From Phoronis australis (Eukaryota; Phoronida; Phoronidae), in NCBI GenBank assembly GCA_002633005.1, contig NMRA01000431.1, positions 123,733 to 187,732 of the forward strand: DNA of 64,000 bases, written 5' to 3'. Below, piece by piece: positions 32,723 to 45,332 of this stretch. The notes below the pieces were generated by a model. It was not told where the DNA came from, did no database searches, and worked only from the letters and a program-made list of their open reading frames with translations. The first letter of the stretch is position 1. Each line of letters starts with the position of its first letter. The translations under genes were made by a program, and so were the position numbers.

Positions 32723-32757
32723 ATGGGAGGACGGGGGCGATGGGGAGGGGGTGGCGG
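32723..32757 (+). other. G-quadruplex-capable run
   Basis: GGGAGGACGGGGGCGATGGGG followed by AGGGGG gives four or more G-tracts of at least three with short loops. Further G-runs lie at 32770-32782. Confidence 0.6.
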
Positions 32758-32839
32758 ACGTGGTGGCGATGGGGGGGGGGGTTGTCGAAATGGTTTGTGC
32801 CCCCCCACCCCAATACTTTTTGCCTTGCTGCGGGCCTGT

Positions 32840-34345
32840 TATATCAAAGATAGTTTTGAAAATATCTTTGCTCATTTTCTGGATATGCTTGCTCCACGGT
32901 TTTGTGTAAGTTTCCCACAGGCTTCGCACATAGGCGCGCGTGCCTTTGTTCGGAAAAGGTACGTGTGCAGCTTCGCATTAGGCATATGAACATAAATGTA
33001 TATACGTGCAGTACTTGTCATGTATTCGAAAACCAACTTTCAGATGTGAAGTTAGTTCATTGCTGATTGTCTTTGTTGGATTGTTGCTGATATTTGGTAT
33101 CTAGGGAGTGGTCGGACAAAGAGCTATTATTCACGTATAGCAATACGTCTACGCTACCATGCGCATGTTAGCAGAGTTCACAGTAGAAATAATCTTAGCG
33201 TATTTTCAGATCCATCGGATGCCAGCGGCAGCAACGCACTTTGAATGTTGTCTCCAGCGACACCTCTTTTCCTTGGGGAATCTGCAATATTATTCTACCC
33301 CGCCAGCCTGGAACACATAAAGGAACCCCAGCTAATGAAGACAGCATAGGTTTTTTATCACAACACCTATTCAAACAGTTTTACCCCTAGAGACATCGAG
33401 TGTCGGAATTTGAGCAGCGATCAGTTAATTTAGCTATGAAATTTTTACACAAATGCACAACCCAAGGGATACACACTGTTAATAGTCTATCGCTCGCATC
33501 GCTTGGATTTCACACAGCCAATTAGGATTTAATTGATAAACGTCCCCAAAGACGACGATGACTGTACCTGACAAAGGAGAATAGTAAACGTCCACCAGGT
33601 CGCGCTCTCAACATGAGCCATCGAGAAAAATCAGTGCTGCTGGCTGTTATACACGTTTCCCAATACTTAAAGTTGCATTTCAATTTCAAATACTGAGCTC
33701 AAGCCTGCTTTTGAGATCCTTTACAACGTGCAATTTTCAAATCGGATCCATAAAGAATTCCTTCCGCAGATCCCTGTATCTATATACAGAAAAAACGTAA
33801 GCCAAATACTGGAATTTGCTTACCAGACTTATTTTTTCTGTAGTTTGATACCTCAACTGGATGTCTCAAAAGATTCATACTTTTATCGCTGGATCTAGGG
33901 AACTGAATTAAAAAACGTATCTCTTGTGGTCAGTGAAACATTACTTACAGAGTAGACAATTTTATTAAACCCATGCACCACACCAGCGTATTAGTTAATA
34001 CTTTGATTTTATTATGAAAATAAATCTTTTTTCACAAAATGCGTTTCTTTTTTTCCTCCACAAGACTATATTTCTCACGGGCCACAGTCCTTTGCAGGTG
34101 CGAATTAGCACGTGGTTTTGTTACTAATGTGTAAAAACTGACTACAATACAGCAATGTAAATTTTCTTGTGAAAGTATCAATTTGATGGTTTCGAGTATA
34201 TTGACTATTTCTGATGTTTGTTTGGTTTTCAAATTTAACTTACAAGAATAGAACTTTGTCACTTTCAAAACTTCAAACCTGTGGGGATTCGTTTTGAGTG
34301 GATAGGTAGAAATTTTGTCAAATGTAGCCGTGGCACAGACCTGTC
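32840..34345. other. Intergenic stretch, nothing identified
   Basis: No exon, repeat family or structural RNA recognised. Confidence 0.35.
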
Positions 34346-34415
34346 TAGTAATGGTGACGTAGTAATGGTGACGTAGTAATGGTGACGTAGTAATGGTGAC
34401 GTAGTAATGGTGATG
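34346..34415. repeat. 14-bp tandem repeat, five copies
   Basis: Unit TAGTAATGGTGACG repeated five times, the last with GTGATG. Confidence 0.95.
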
Positions 34416-34476
34416 TAACCTTCAATTAATATTATGTCAACGCCAGAAAACCTTGTCAAATAGTCTTTAAAGTCAC

Positions 34477-34545
34477 TTCATTGTTTCCCCAGGCACCCCC
34501 CGTTAGTCTTACAGTTCATTGTTTTCCAGGCACACCCGTTAGTCT
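34477..34545. repeat. Two-copy direct repeat (~35 bp)
   Basis: TTCATTGTTTCCCCAGGCACC..CGTTAGTCTT is followed by TTCATTGTTTTCCAGGCACACCCGTTAGTCTT. Confidence 0.85.
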
Positions 34546-35553
34546 TCATTTGGCTCCCATTCAAAAACGACCTTCATTTACGAAGTTTGCAATTATTTTT
34601 GCAATATCCAATTGGTGGATCAACTATCATATACAACGTAGATGAAAATCGTAGACAAGAATCCGAAAATATTTGGACCTGATTTGGTCACAACCCATAT
34701 GTCACTAGGTTTGCGGTGCCATACTGTAGAATAGATTATGAATGAATTAAATGCTAATATACATTGCGTGATGGCATTCATGTTAATTCTACTGGCATAC
34801 TAATTGCGTTATAACATCCTAATCCTATGATAATTAGAAATCGTTGAATTCAATTAGACAATTTGCACGAGAAACGATGTCGATACTTTAAAAGGAAACG
34901 ATACCACCAACAGATATCAGAAAACACCTGAGCCTTTTTAATTAGGAAGCGATTCAGTTGTCACATTATGAAGTGGTCATTGCTATATCGGAAATAATAT
35001 CCCTTTGCGCTGCTATAGAATATTTCGTGCGGTCAACACCTGAAAATTCTTGACCATGTTGGAGAGTTAAGACATGATTGCAATTACATATGACATGCCT
35101 ATTTCAGTGCAGAATCTAAACCTATTTCTGAGCTTTAACGAGTCAGTTGAGTAACGGGTCACAGTTTGGACGGCACCGGAGGTCTTTTATTATACTCTAC
35201 AATCAGAGTATCAGTTTCTGCATTGAATAGAAGAAACATCACCCTCAAAACATGCGCAGAAAATTGGTACCCATTCCTAATGCCCAGAATGCATAGAGTT
35301 GACAATTCTGATCAACGAGTGTGGTGTGGCCGCGCTGCACTCCCTGCTCGACAACGGTTTCCCTCTCCCCGTTCATCAGCAGTTTTTATGTCGTCTTTCG
35401 ATCTTTCACTGTCCCACCTTCCTCTCTTCGTGAGAGCTGCCGTCAGGGTCAGTCCGTCTCCTGGGTCCTTCATTCTTTAGCTTCGTCACTGTGAGAGTTG
35501 GTACCACTGGTTAGACAATGAGAAAAGTATCAGAGATAGACCTACTGTAACCA
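34546..35553. other. Upstream region of the Jagged gene, no exon identified
   Basis: A 104-residue open frame at 35166-35480 has no recognisable family. It might be part of an untranslated or upstream exon, but nothing in the sequence proves it. Confidence 0.3.
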
Positions 35554-35640
35554 ACAAAAGCAACAACAACAGCGATAACAATAACGACAACAATTACAGC
35601 GATAACAATAACAATAACAACAACAATAACAGAAGCAGCA
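35554..35640. repeat. AAC/AATAAC simple repeat
   Basis: CAACAACAACAGCGATAACA and similar repeats continue with interruptions to CAATAACAGAAGCAGC, about 920 bp upstream of the Jagged start codon. Confidence 0.9.
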
Positions 35641-35844
35641 AGAACTAATCTCCTAGATAACATTTTTTACAATCATCAGCCGTCGTAAAACGAGTTTTCA
35701 GATTTTGAAACAAAGTTCATAAAGGAAAAAATGTCAATTTCAAAAATTTTGCGCTATCTAATTTTACCTCTGTAGCGTAAATAATAAGCTAGTAAACCAC
35801 CCTATACATTGTTTTTCTGTCGGAATTTCTCTGAACAATCACGA

Positions 35845-36243
35845 CACGTGCTTTGCCACCGGTGCAAAATATTGATCATTCTTAGAGGCCAAACAAAAGT
35901 CTTCTTCAAACGGATTAAAAACAGTGTTTGACTACGGAAATGTGACAGCTGTTTAGCACCATTGTCTACATTTCCTAATTTGGATTACAGAAATTGCTAC
36001 TGGAAGACGCGCCACGAGTAGGCACGTGTCGACGATCATTAGACACCAGGAGTCTTTTTTCTGCAGCACGCTTTTCTATTAAAATTCCATCACTGTGTTT
36101 CCACAAGTTTATGTAGGGCGGGCAGTGTGCTAATTAAGTCTTCAGAGGTGCTCGATTCGTTCTAAGCAGTTATTCATTTTTAAGTTGTATAAGACAGTGT
36201 ACGCTATTTCTGCTGAAACTTGAAAAAATCTCCGGCACGTGCC
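35845..36243. promoter_or_regulatory. Cluster of three CACGTG E-boxes and a GC box upstream of Jagged
   Basis: CACGTG occurs at 35845, 36023 and 36236, the last inside the perfect palindrome GGCACGTGCC (36234-36243). GGGCGGG lies near 36116. All are within 720 bp of the Jagged ATG. CACGTG is bound by several bHLH factors, including the Hes/Hey group that acts in Notch signalling. The sites are seen; their use is inference. Confidence 0.35.
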
Positions 36244-36559
36244 GATTATCTGCGGTGCAAACCGATGTTTGTGTTTACGGTTGTAGTGGAATTTTAGCCA
36301 CTTCTCTGAGCATGCGCGTAACGCTTGGCTAGAGTTGTATGTGTAGGACAACTAGTCGGACGTTTTTATTCCCACACTCAAAAGTCACAAGAAATTTTGG
36401 AGTTTTTTGCTTGACGTGTTTAGAGGTGTAAGACAGGAGAGTGGACATATGGAGTTACTATCAGTGAGAGTTCTTCGTCTTTGCAAGTGCGTCGGCTGAA
36501 GGTATGAAGAGGAAAGACCGGGCGAAATTTGTTGCCGTGTTCTGTGACCATCTGAAGGC

Positions 36560-36952
36560 ATGTGGAGGGTAACAGTTTGCGGGAGCCTACTTTCCCACGG
36601 TACTTTTTCTAGTCGCACTTCCCTTATCTGTTTAGTAATATGCACTTTGATTATACTTCCCAATCCAGTGAAGTCCTCAGGATATTTTGAATTGCAAATA
36701 TATAGTATTACGAATTTGAGAGGGGAACTGTCCAATGGAGAGTGTTGCGACGGGACAAGGAACGTCGAAGGCGAATGTTTGGACGATTGCGAGACGTATT
36801 TTACTGCGTGCTTGAAGGAGTACCAAAGCAGGGTTACACTAGACGGCCCGTGCAATTTTGGAAACGTGTCTGGCCCTGTGCTCGGTGGGAATTCATTTAC
36901 ATTATCGCCAAGTCAAAGTCATCTCAAACTTCATTTCAATTTTGCATGGACG
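36560..36952 (+). CDS. JAG: Jagged/Serrate Notch ligand, first coding exon (signal peptide + MNNL)
   Basis: 131 codons end exactly at the donor GTAAGT (phase 0). An in-frame TGA five codons before the ATG supports the start. Residues 1-40 form a signal peptide with hydrophobic core LICLVICTLIILP. GYFELQIYSI (41-50) begins the MNNL (C2-like) domain that precedes the DSL domain in Notch ligands and binds Notch and lipid. The cysteines at 62, 63, 73, 77, 84 and 98 follow the MNNL pattern. YFTACLKEYQSRVTLDGPCN is much closer to Jagged/Serrate than to Delta. The exon ends at FNFAWT, the same place as the human JAG1 exon 2 border (FSFAWP). Unlike human JAG1, signal peptide and MNNL share one exon. 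The DSL, EGF, VWC, transmembrane and tail exons must lie to the right. The product is a type I membrane ligand that activates Notch on neighbouring cells. Confidence 0.96.
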
Positions 36953-39900
36953 GTAAGTTGCACTCGCACGCCAGACAAACAAGACACCACGTGCATACTA
37001 AAGTTTGGACGGGGTTGTTTACTGTTTTACATACGCTGTTTTTACATTCATTTGTATCTTTTTATCTGGTGCAAAGTTTGACCTTAATGTTTTGAACTTC
37101 ACTTCACATGTTTGATGTTTTTCTAATTGTACTTGAAGTTATCTTATTATCTGTTTTTAATCTCACAGTTTTGCTCACATGAAGTTGATATGTTTTTTAA
37201 TCCTACTACTAAGCCAATTTTACTGAACATTCTGTGCTCTTTAACCCCATCAGAGAAAAGCCCCATTTGCAGTTCAATTCCTTTTTGTGGCATTCTGTTT
37301 GGTAAATTGTTGTTGGATCACTGTTCCACTGTCAGGAAGTGTACAATGACTATTCTATAAGTCAATAACTATACAAACAATGATATAAAAACAGCAGTGT
37401 GTCAGAGTTGATAAAGCAAGAGACCATATGATCTGACTGGTGTTTTCACTTCCAATGATTTGAAGGCCTCATGTTCTCTTTTACAAGCTTAAGATTTGAA
37501 AAATGAAGTAAAAAACATAATCAAAGCAGGTGAAAGTGAAGCAGAGGCTATGTGTTTATCACATGGGTTGAAATAAGAGGGGAATCACTTATGTTAATAT
37601 TCTGTTGGAGTTTAAAAGTGTTAATTTGCTGATGATTTCAGTTGCACAGTGTTTGAAGCGTTGTCATTAAAATATTTAAAAAGTTTGCTGTATATGCAGC
37701 CTTTGGAATGCCACATTGCGTGGAGTAAGAAATACTTAGAAATTTGTCTTAATCACTTGTTTGACTGTGCAATGCAAAGTATCTTATAGAGCATTAGTTT
37801 CTCAGAAAAATACTTTGCGTTGGTATTCTTCAATATTTAGAGCAGCTGTGTCGAAAACGTCCCTCATGTTTTCCATGAAACGACGGCAACCAAAGCTATG
37901 TTTCCACCAGTAAAAGTTGAATTTTTATGCTACGTGTTTGTCATTTGTCGCATGTTTTCCATGCTATTGTCAACTGAACCTGAGCTAAAACACCTGTGAC
38001 CACTCGTTTCCCAGAGATATTTTTCCAATTGATGTCACAATAAAACATGTATGTTCTCTTAATTAGTCCTCTTCCACAGTCTCGTGTACAATGCTTTGCC
38101 AAGTTGTAAAGGAACTGGTATAAAGTTTAGATATGTTTGAACTGTCTCTTGTAAATGTCATTGATTTCCATCATTTGCTGGTTAGTTCGAATAAGAGAAG
38201 CAAACAACTGGTGTTTTCTATAGTCATTCCCAGGTTTTCTCAAATCAGCCTACCACTTGTGAACTGCATTGATAGACTTGACTTAATTGAAAAACAAACC
38301 GAAGATGGTCAATAGAGTTGCCTGCCATTTAGAAAATATCTTGAGCTTTGATTGCCTGTATTTCGGGGTACTATGTTTTCTGCTGTTATTGGTTTACAAT
38401 TATATGTGTTAGTTGAGAAATAGACCAGAAAATCTTCCAAAATATCTGCTGTCTGTCAAATGAGTGTGAATGTTATACGAGGACTTAATTATCCTGATTT
38501 TAACATGTTTTCATAGTATTGATTCTGTATTTTTTGAAAAAATGCAATTTTCATATCTTGTTTCGTTTGCACAGAAAATACTGACTCATGAATGGAGACT
38601 TTGTTTGAAAACGCGCAATTTGGACTAAGCTGATAAATGGATAATTTTAGTAGTTTTGCTAGAGGAAGTGAATTGGTTTTCCTATCTTAGTTAGCGATTA
38701 CCAGAATAGGCTTATTTTGGATAATAGCATGGATTGGTTATCATTATTTGAAATGACTGCTCTATCTGTAAAGTCCTTAAATTTGTCTTGTAACAGTGGA
38801 AATATTTTCACATTGATCTGAAATTAAGTTGTTGGATTCTAATGTTATGTCCTTGGGTTTCACGTTTTATTTGCAGTTTTGCTTTTAACTTTAGGAACAC
38901 AGAAATAAATTTTTAGGTCTTAGCTTTAAAACTGAGGAACAGAATCAAATGTTCAAGAAGCAGAATAAATTAGCAAATCGGTCTTTATTGCTGTATCTTT
39001 CCGAACATCAGTTTTGTTTCAAATTTCTCAGTTCCGCGTATTGTTAGATTTTAACAACCCTCTAAAAAAAGAATTTGTGAAACAAAACATGAGGGATACT
39101 ACAATAATTGTATGGGAGGCTGAACAAGTGATGGAACTGCACAGGCCAGCTTTTCCAAAAATTGAAATGCTTCAAAGAAATTCACAACCAAATAATGTTG
39201 ACAGTAGCATTACAATAATTAATTAAAGAAAGGCTGATTCAAAGTGGAAACGGTCAACCCACTAAAACATTTGTTCCTACTGCTGAAAAAGTTGAACTTA
39301 AGTTGGGCACACTCTATGATTTTTTGTTTTTCTCATAAGATCCTGTGTGTATACAGCTCCAGCTCAGCCAATGAGAAAGAGACTTTCAAAAATGAATAGG
39401 ATTGACCAATCAGAAGGGTCTTTGTTTACAAATTAGGAAAATCACAAGCATTGTCCAGGATGAATACTAACAGTTGTGCGACTTTTTTTAATCTGTCTGA
39501 GATTTATGCTATTAAACTGCCAGCTTCCAGTTTGTGGCTTATTTTCAAAAGAAAAAAATGCATCTTATAAGAAGCTGAAATAGAAGTTGTCATGTTTAGT
39601 GCGATATCTGCTAATGTTGAACCCTGATAAAAGAATTACAAGAAATGATACATCACTTTCATCTATGCTCTAGATTTTTTCGCAAAGGCTTCATTGGGGA
39701 TGGATACTATTGAAAGAAAACTTTTGATAATTTTTCTTTGGTGGTTAAGTTGCTTCGCCAGGTTGTATTTGGCAGGTATTCATGATTGATTTTTTTGTAT
39801 TTTTCAAATTATGAATCTGTAATTAATGGACCCTCAATAATTGGTAGTTGTATCTGAGAAATTCAGTGTTAGTCTGTAAAACTTTTCCACTTTGTTTGTG

Positions 39901-42142
39901 ATTGACGTATGTGGGTCTACTGGTCAATCTGTACATTATCATTTATTGAGCAACCGAGTGAGAGCTGAGATAACCATACAGACAGAGTAGAATAACAGTC
40001 GGTTTGCACAGCAAAAAGCTGTGATACGAAAAAAAACAACATTGAATTGAACCTGAGACTGGTTCTGTCTTTTCACATTTCCTTGTCTTGGATTGTAGGT
40101 TTATCTTTCTGAAGTAAAGCAGGGAGATTGGCTGGTTGCGTTCACGTGTCATTTTTGAATATTTTTGTCAAAATTGTCGTATAAGGAAGACTTGCATGCC
40201 ATTGTACTGGTCTGCTACATACAATTGTAATAACATCATTAGAAATGGGTGCAGCTAAGTTGACTACATTTCACTATGTACACCCCTTGTATTAACAGAC
40301 TGTGTAATGTTACATCAGATATCCACTATTATACTGGTAAGGATTACTTTCCTAATAGTGTATGTATTAGAGGCATTATTTAATTTGCTTAGCATGGACA
40401 TATCGCACTAATCTGGTCTTTCTCCAAACTATTGATTTTCCGGCCCGCATAAATCGCAATTGGATGATACCATTTGTGCACACACATGGGAATTCCCGTA
40501 TTTGGAGAGCTGTCAAATTTTACTACGACTCCTAGCAGAATTACTACGGCAATGAAATAAGTTGTTATGAAGCTGCTTACAGCGGATTAGCCATTGCAGT
40601 TTTTGCCATGTGGTGGTCTCTACTCTGTTCCCATAGTAATCTGCTTGTGAATGATCAGGTGCTAGAACAGAGGCCGCGATGCAATCTCTATCAAGTCTTA
40701 ACACGATAAAATGGGAAATCCAAGCAAATTTAACGAATTCTTCACAACACTGTTGTGATAACAGCATATCATTGGTCGTTATCTATAAATTATCAATTAA
40801 TTGTAAAATTCTATGTGATTTCATTTTGGTGCGTCTAAACTGAAATCACAAAAATAAAGAAATAACGTGTTCTTGGTTAGTTGTTGAATTTGACTTAACT
40901 GGAATATGGGCGTGAGACGTTGTCCAAGTATTATATATATATCAACAAAGTAACTTTGTGATCCCCAAGGAAGGTTTATTCCTAACCAAACTCTGCAATA
41001 AGATTTCAGTGAAGGAGACTTTCCTCTAATGTCTACGCTTGACTTGTAGTGGTATATCACACCAGATCATCACTGTGGCAGATGGGACATATATGCGCCC
41101 TAATAAGTTCAAATCGTATTTGTAGAATAATAAGCTTAATATGAGTATGGTAATTTCATTTTTACCTTGTTTGCTCTGACAAGTTTGCAGTCTTAGCAAT
41201 TCTAGTGCAGTAAGTAGGCTGGTATGTGGGAAGATGTGGAACTCTACACTTGGATATGCCAGAACTTGCCATAATTGATAATTACCATGTTTACTGTCAG
41301 GTCACTAAGAACAAATGTAGCACTTTCTCTCATCACAATTCAATTTTCCAACTGCATTGCTCACGTGTTCATTGACTAGAAGTAGAAAATGTGTGTCTGA
41401 TTCCTGGAGGCAAACTTCTGATTATGGATTGATTCAGATAAATTGAGCTCAATTCAATACATGCACAGAGTGAAACACACACTAAAAGTAAATAATGATA
41501 ATTTTTATAAAATGGATTAAATACCTCTACTCTGAAACACTTTACAGTCATCAAGAATATAAAAACACATAGATTAGAAAGTACAATTGAACACCAAAAC
41601 AGCATAGTGTGACTGTGTAGGTGTATGTGCGCAACTGGGCTGTGTATGTTTGTGCACATGGGATGATGCAGTTTTTGGAAACCTGGAAATTTGAGAGAAT
41701 ACTTTCTAGCCAATCAGTCTTGTCCACAATCTGTTTTGACTTGTCACTGCATTGGGTTTGAATTTTGAAGCCACAAGTTTGACTTACTTGTGTCGAGCTT
41801 GAAAAGCTTTGCAAATTAGAACATTTTAGTTTTTTGGTACCAGTTCATTGCATTTATTTCAAAACTTAACCCACAAACTCCTCACAGTATGGTCATGGAA
41901 TTTTGAACTCTACATGAATTTTGTAATTCAAGTCGAGTTTGAACTTTCTGTTGTGGAGAACACTGCAATACTGACCTTGGAACTGAATACAAAATACATA
42001 TTTTATAGGTGGATACGGTCAAACTGACCATGTGCTGTTATCTGTAGGCTCGCAATAGACTTTAAAGGTATTAGTCAAAATGGCTAAAGCATCTGAAAAC
42101 ATTAGCCATTTTCAAAAATTCTTAGTCAATACTTTCTCCCTG
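36953..42142. other. First coding intron of Jagged, left part
   Basis: It begins GTAAGTTG. I searched by eye for the next Jagged exon (end of MNNL, then the DSL motif with consecutive Tyr codons) and saw none. Open frames of 60-114 residues on both strands look random. No known repeat family recognised. Confidence 0.5.
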
Positions 42143-42520
42143 TCTCCAGGCTACGGCAGGGGTACGCCACCCACATGGGCATGCTGTTGACCTAAAAACA
42201 TTGGGCAGGGCTTCCCCCCTATACCCAGGTTATGGCAGGGGTACGCCTACCACAGCGGCATGATGTTGACCTAAAAAGATTGGGCAGGGCTTCCCCCCTA
42301 TACCCGGGTTATGGCAAGGGTACGCCTGCCACAGGGGCATTTAAATGATGTTGACCTGAAGAAATTGGGCAGGGATTCCCTCAATACCCGGGTCATGGTA
42401 GGGGTACGCCGGCCACATGGGCATTTCATTGATATTGACCTATAAACATTGGGCACTGAGGGATTCCCCAATCCCCGGGTTACGGTGGGGGTATGCCGGT
42501 CACATGGACACTTTGATGAG
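42143..42520. repeat. ~80-86-bp tandem repeat, five diverged copies
   Basis: Each copy has (A/G)GGTTATGGCAGGGGTACGCC, CACA.GGGCAT, GATGTTGACCTAAAAA and ATTGGGCAGGG.TTCCCC. Starts are near 42149, 42228, 42306, 42390 and 42476. Copies are quite diverged, so the array is old. Confidence 0.88.
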
Positions 42521-42639
42521 CAATATATTGACTGAGGTCCAAAAACGCTATCATATCTTGTGACTTACAAAATAAAGCTGAATTGTGCAGAGTAGTGAAT
42601 ATACGGTAAAACTTATTAAATAAGAAATTGACATTTGCT

Positions 42640-43196
42640 TTACCTTGGTTTCTTTCGGCCGCTGCAAAATAGTCTTGACATTGTCATTGTCTCCACCCCC
42701 CTACACAACAGTTCATTTTCAGGGGGAGTGATGGACATGAAATGGAACATTCGCTTGCTATTTTTAAGACTTACGGTACCATTGCCAGTGCTGCTCAGAA
42801 TTTGCCAATGGCGGGCTAGCGAGCGGCAAGTTGATAAAAATCCTAGGTTGCTACTGAGTTGCCATGCAACACTCGAGCACGTATTCAAAATACTACAGGA
42901 AGTAAAGAGATGATTGGCAAAATCTGACAGGCCTGACCATATTCGCAGGCTTCCGGTGGTGAGCCTGTGCGTGAGATATTCCTAATTTTTGTTGGAGAAA
43001 AACAAAAAAAGGCGACTAAGTGATCTTAGGTGCACTGGCGGATATTTGCCGAGTTTTCCATTTATTCACTTCTGTTGCCTATTTCATTTTTGGCTCTTGC
43101 AAATGGGGTTTGGTGACCTCACTTCCCGTTCATTGACTAGGGAATTTTATCAGGTCGCATTGGACGAGTTGATGTAATCCTAAGCTTCGAGCCCTG
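42640..43196. mobile_element. Truncated relative of the hAT-like element at 8006
   Basis: The right end (CAGGTCGCATTGGACGAG .. CTTCGAGCCCTG at 43196) is the reverse complement of a CAGGGCTCG terminus followed by the GCGACC word, as in 8006-10297. CAAAATACTACAGGAAGTAAA (42885) is shared with the palindrome centre (46880). I did not find the left CAGGGCTC end. Confidence 0.5.
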
Positions 43197-43199
43197 AAG

Positions 43200-45040
43200 A
43201 AGATTTTCTTTTTTAATTTACTTCAAATGAGCTTCTTTCATTTTTGACGATAATATTTGCCATGAAACTGCCATTTCATTTTTATGAGACTTGTAGCTTA
43301 CTAGTGCTGTGAGTTACACCATGTGCTGTTCTATGTGTCAGTGTTTTAGTTAAAACTTTATGTCCATAAATTTGACAAAGGGAGATTTCGTTGAAAAGCT
43401 TTCCCTGCAGGTAGACACCATCTGTGTCTACTACAACTACCTGTATTTCTCATTCTTACTAATTAGCTTTGTACCTCTTTAATTGATGTTAACATTCTCC
43501 CACCTATTCACCTATTGTCCAGTTATTGTTTTTATAAGCTAAACACCCATGCAGCTAATCAATTCCTTAGGCTTTCTACTCAAAAGGTTTGTTTACCCAA
43601 ATTAGACGTACCCTTGAAAACCTGGTCATTGTACATGGAAGTTTGACTAGTTTGGTTTCCACTGGCTTTAGAATGGTTCTTTAGATGTGCATGTCTTGTT
43701 TGTTATTATAAACAACCAGTCAATACATGCTCATGTGTCACAGTGCAAGCTGTGGGAAAAGTTAGTCAGCCAGAGCCCACTGGGCGGATGGTGGGCTTGT
43801 GTTTTGGGCACTGGTTGTCTTTAACTGCTTTCTTAATGGGTTCTAATCTTGGCAAAATTTGTTGATTTAAACTTTCCTAATCCCTTGTTATGACAGATGT
43901 GTATTCCAAAAATGAGATAGTATCCCTGGTGTAACTGTATATGTTGGGAACATGAGATAAAACCTCCAGGAATGTCTCTTTACTTCTTTAGTACACATTT
44001 AAATTAGCCAGCTCTCCTACTGGTTTACTGATGAATGGATGCAGGCCATATTGTCTCAACTGTTGGACATACTGCTCTTCATTAGTGGGTCCTCCTCATC
44101 CCCTGTGTGCTCCTATCTTGTTATTGGTCTCTGACAGGATAGTGCATTTCTGGCCTCCCAAGAAGTGATGAGTCAGTTGTTTAGACACTCTGCTCAGTCC
44201 TGGAGATGGATTGTTTCCATTGATAATTCACTACAGAAATACATACATTTGTTCACTACAGGCTGCCTTGAGAAGTTGTTACATTCAAATTCTGATGCGA
44301 AAGCTTCCACTTATCAACATTGAATAACGATATCATGAAATGAAAACATCTTACTTTGCACATGTATTCTGAGTATTAAATTGTATATTCTAAATAATTC
44401 CCATCTCCAAGTCTCCTGTTAATTCAAGTCTCCTTATTTTGTAGTTGGAGTAGTAGCAATTCACAAACTGTTGCTATGGTAACATTCCATTGGATTATGC
44501 TAATGTTTTGGGATGTGTTCTGCATCAATTGAGTATTGTCTCGCCAGCGTACAGTTTGCCAAAGAAATTGTAATGACTGTTTAGCTTACCATATATCTGC
44601 AGTTGTCAGAAGAATTCTCAATTGTCCATGTTTTTCAGAAATTAATGATGAGCAATTATTAAGTCTGTGCATGTATGCCAATGAGACTGCAGAAAACAAA
44701 GGTAATAGACATCTTGCCAAGGTGTGAATTAGAGATAAATTGACTTAAGATCTATTACCTGAAGGTAATTAAGATTTATGTACATTGAATTCTGAATAAT
44801 TTATTATCTCGTCAACACATATCCACAGCAGGGCAGAGGTGGCACCAAATTCTTTTGGCTAGTCTAAGAGATATTTATCTGTATAGTTGCATTAACATTG
44901 GTCCTGATTTTCAACTAATCTTTGTAGTATGTTAGGTAGTAAACTTCTTCAATCTATACACTTAAAAGGTTGGACAGGTGGTGGTAAAACTCATTTTACA
45001 ACTTTAGTTTGGTTATGGCTGCAAAATGTGTGCTGATAAA
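43200..45040. other. Jagged intron, nothing identified
   Basis: No exon or repeat recognised. One TGTGGGAA word (a CSL-type site) occurs at about 43751, as expected by chance for a site this short. Confidence 0.4.
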
Positions 45041-45332
45041 GAGTTCAGTTTTGGACCAAATTAAAATGTAATACGTTTCATTTATCATAAGGGTCCAACA
45101 TGCAAATACTAAGAAGTTCAGTTTTGGACCAAATTAAAATGTAATACATTTCATTTATCATAAGGGTCCAACATGCAAATACTAAGAAGTTCAGTTTTGG
45201 ACCAAATTAAAATGTAATACGTTTCATTTATCATAAGGGTCCAACATGCAAATACTAAGAAGTTCAGTTTTGGACCAAATTAAAATGTAATACGTTTCAT
45301 TTATCATAAGGGTCCAACATGCAAATACTAAG
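45041..45332. repeat. 73-bp tandem repeat, four nearly identical copies
   Basis: Units AAGTTCAGTTTTGGACCAAA .. GGGTCCAACATGCAAATACT start at 45041, 45114, 45187 and 45260. They differ at one or two positions (ACATTTCA/ACGTTTCA), which indicates recent expansion. Confidence 0.96.

Noticed and set aside
32908-32915. Further CSL-type words (also near 43751 and 55922)
   Set aside because: Their number across the window is what chance predicts.
36385-36855. 156-residue minus-strand frame over the Jagged exon
   Set aside because: It is antisense to a clear MNNL-coding exon and has no family match.
36953-37081. Continuation of the Jagged frame to 173 residues
   Set aside because: Homology stops at the GTAAGT donor, at the conserved exon border. 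The rest is intron read-through.
39014-39226. 70-residue frame with TTIIVWEAEQ, checked as the next Jagged exon
   Set aside because: It resembles the Jagged TLLVEAWD motif only superficially; there is no acceptor at the right place and the following sequence does not match.
43430-43460. TCTACTACAACTACCTG considered as a DSL-type Tyr run
   Set aside because: The surrounding residues do not fit the DSL cysteine pattern, and no acceptor or continuing frame is present.
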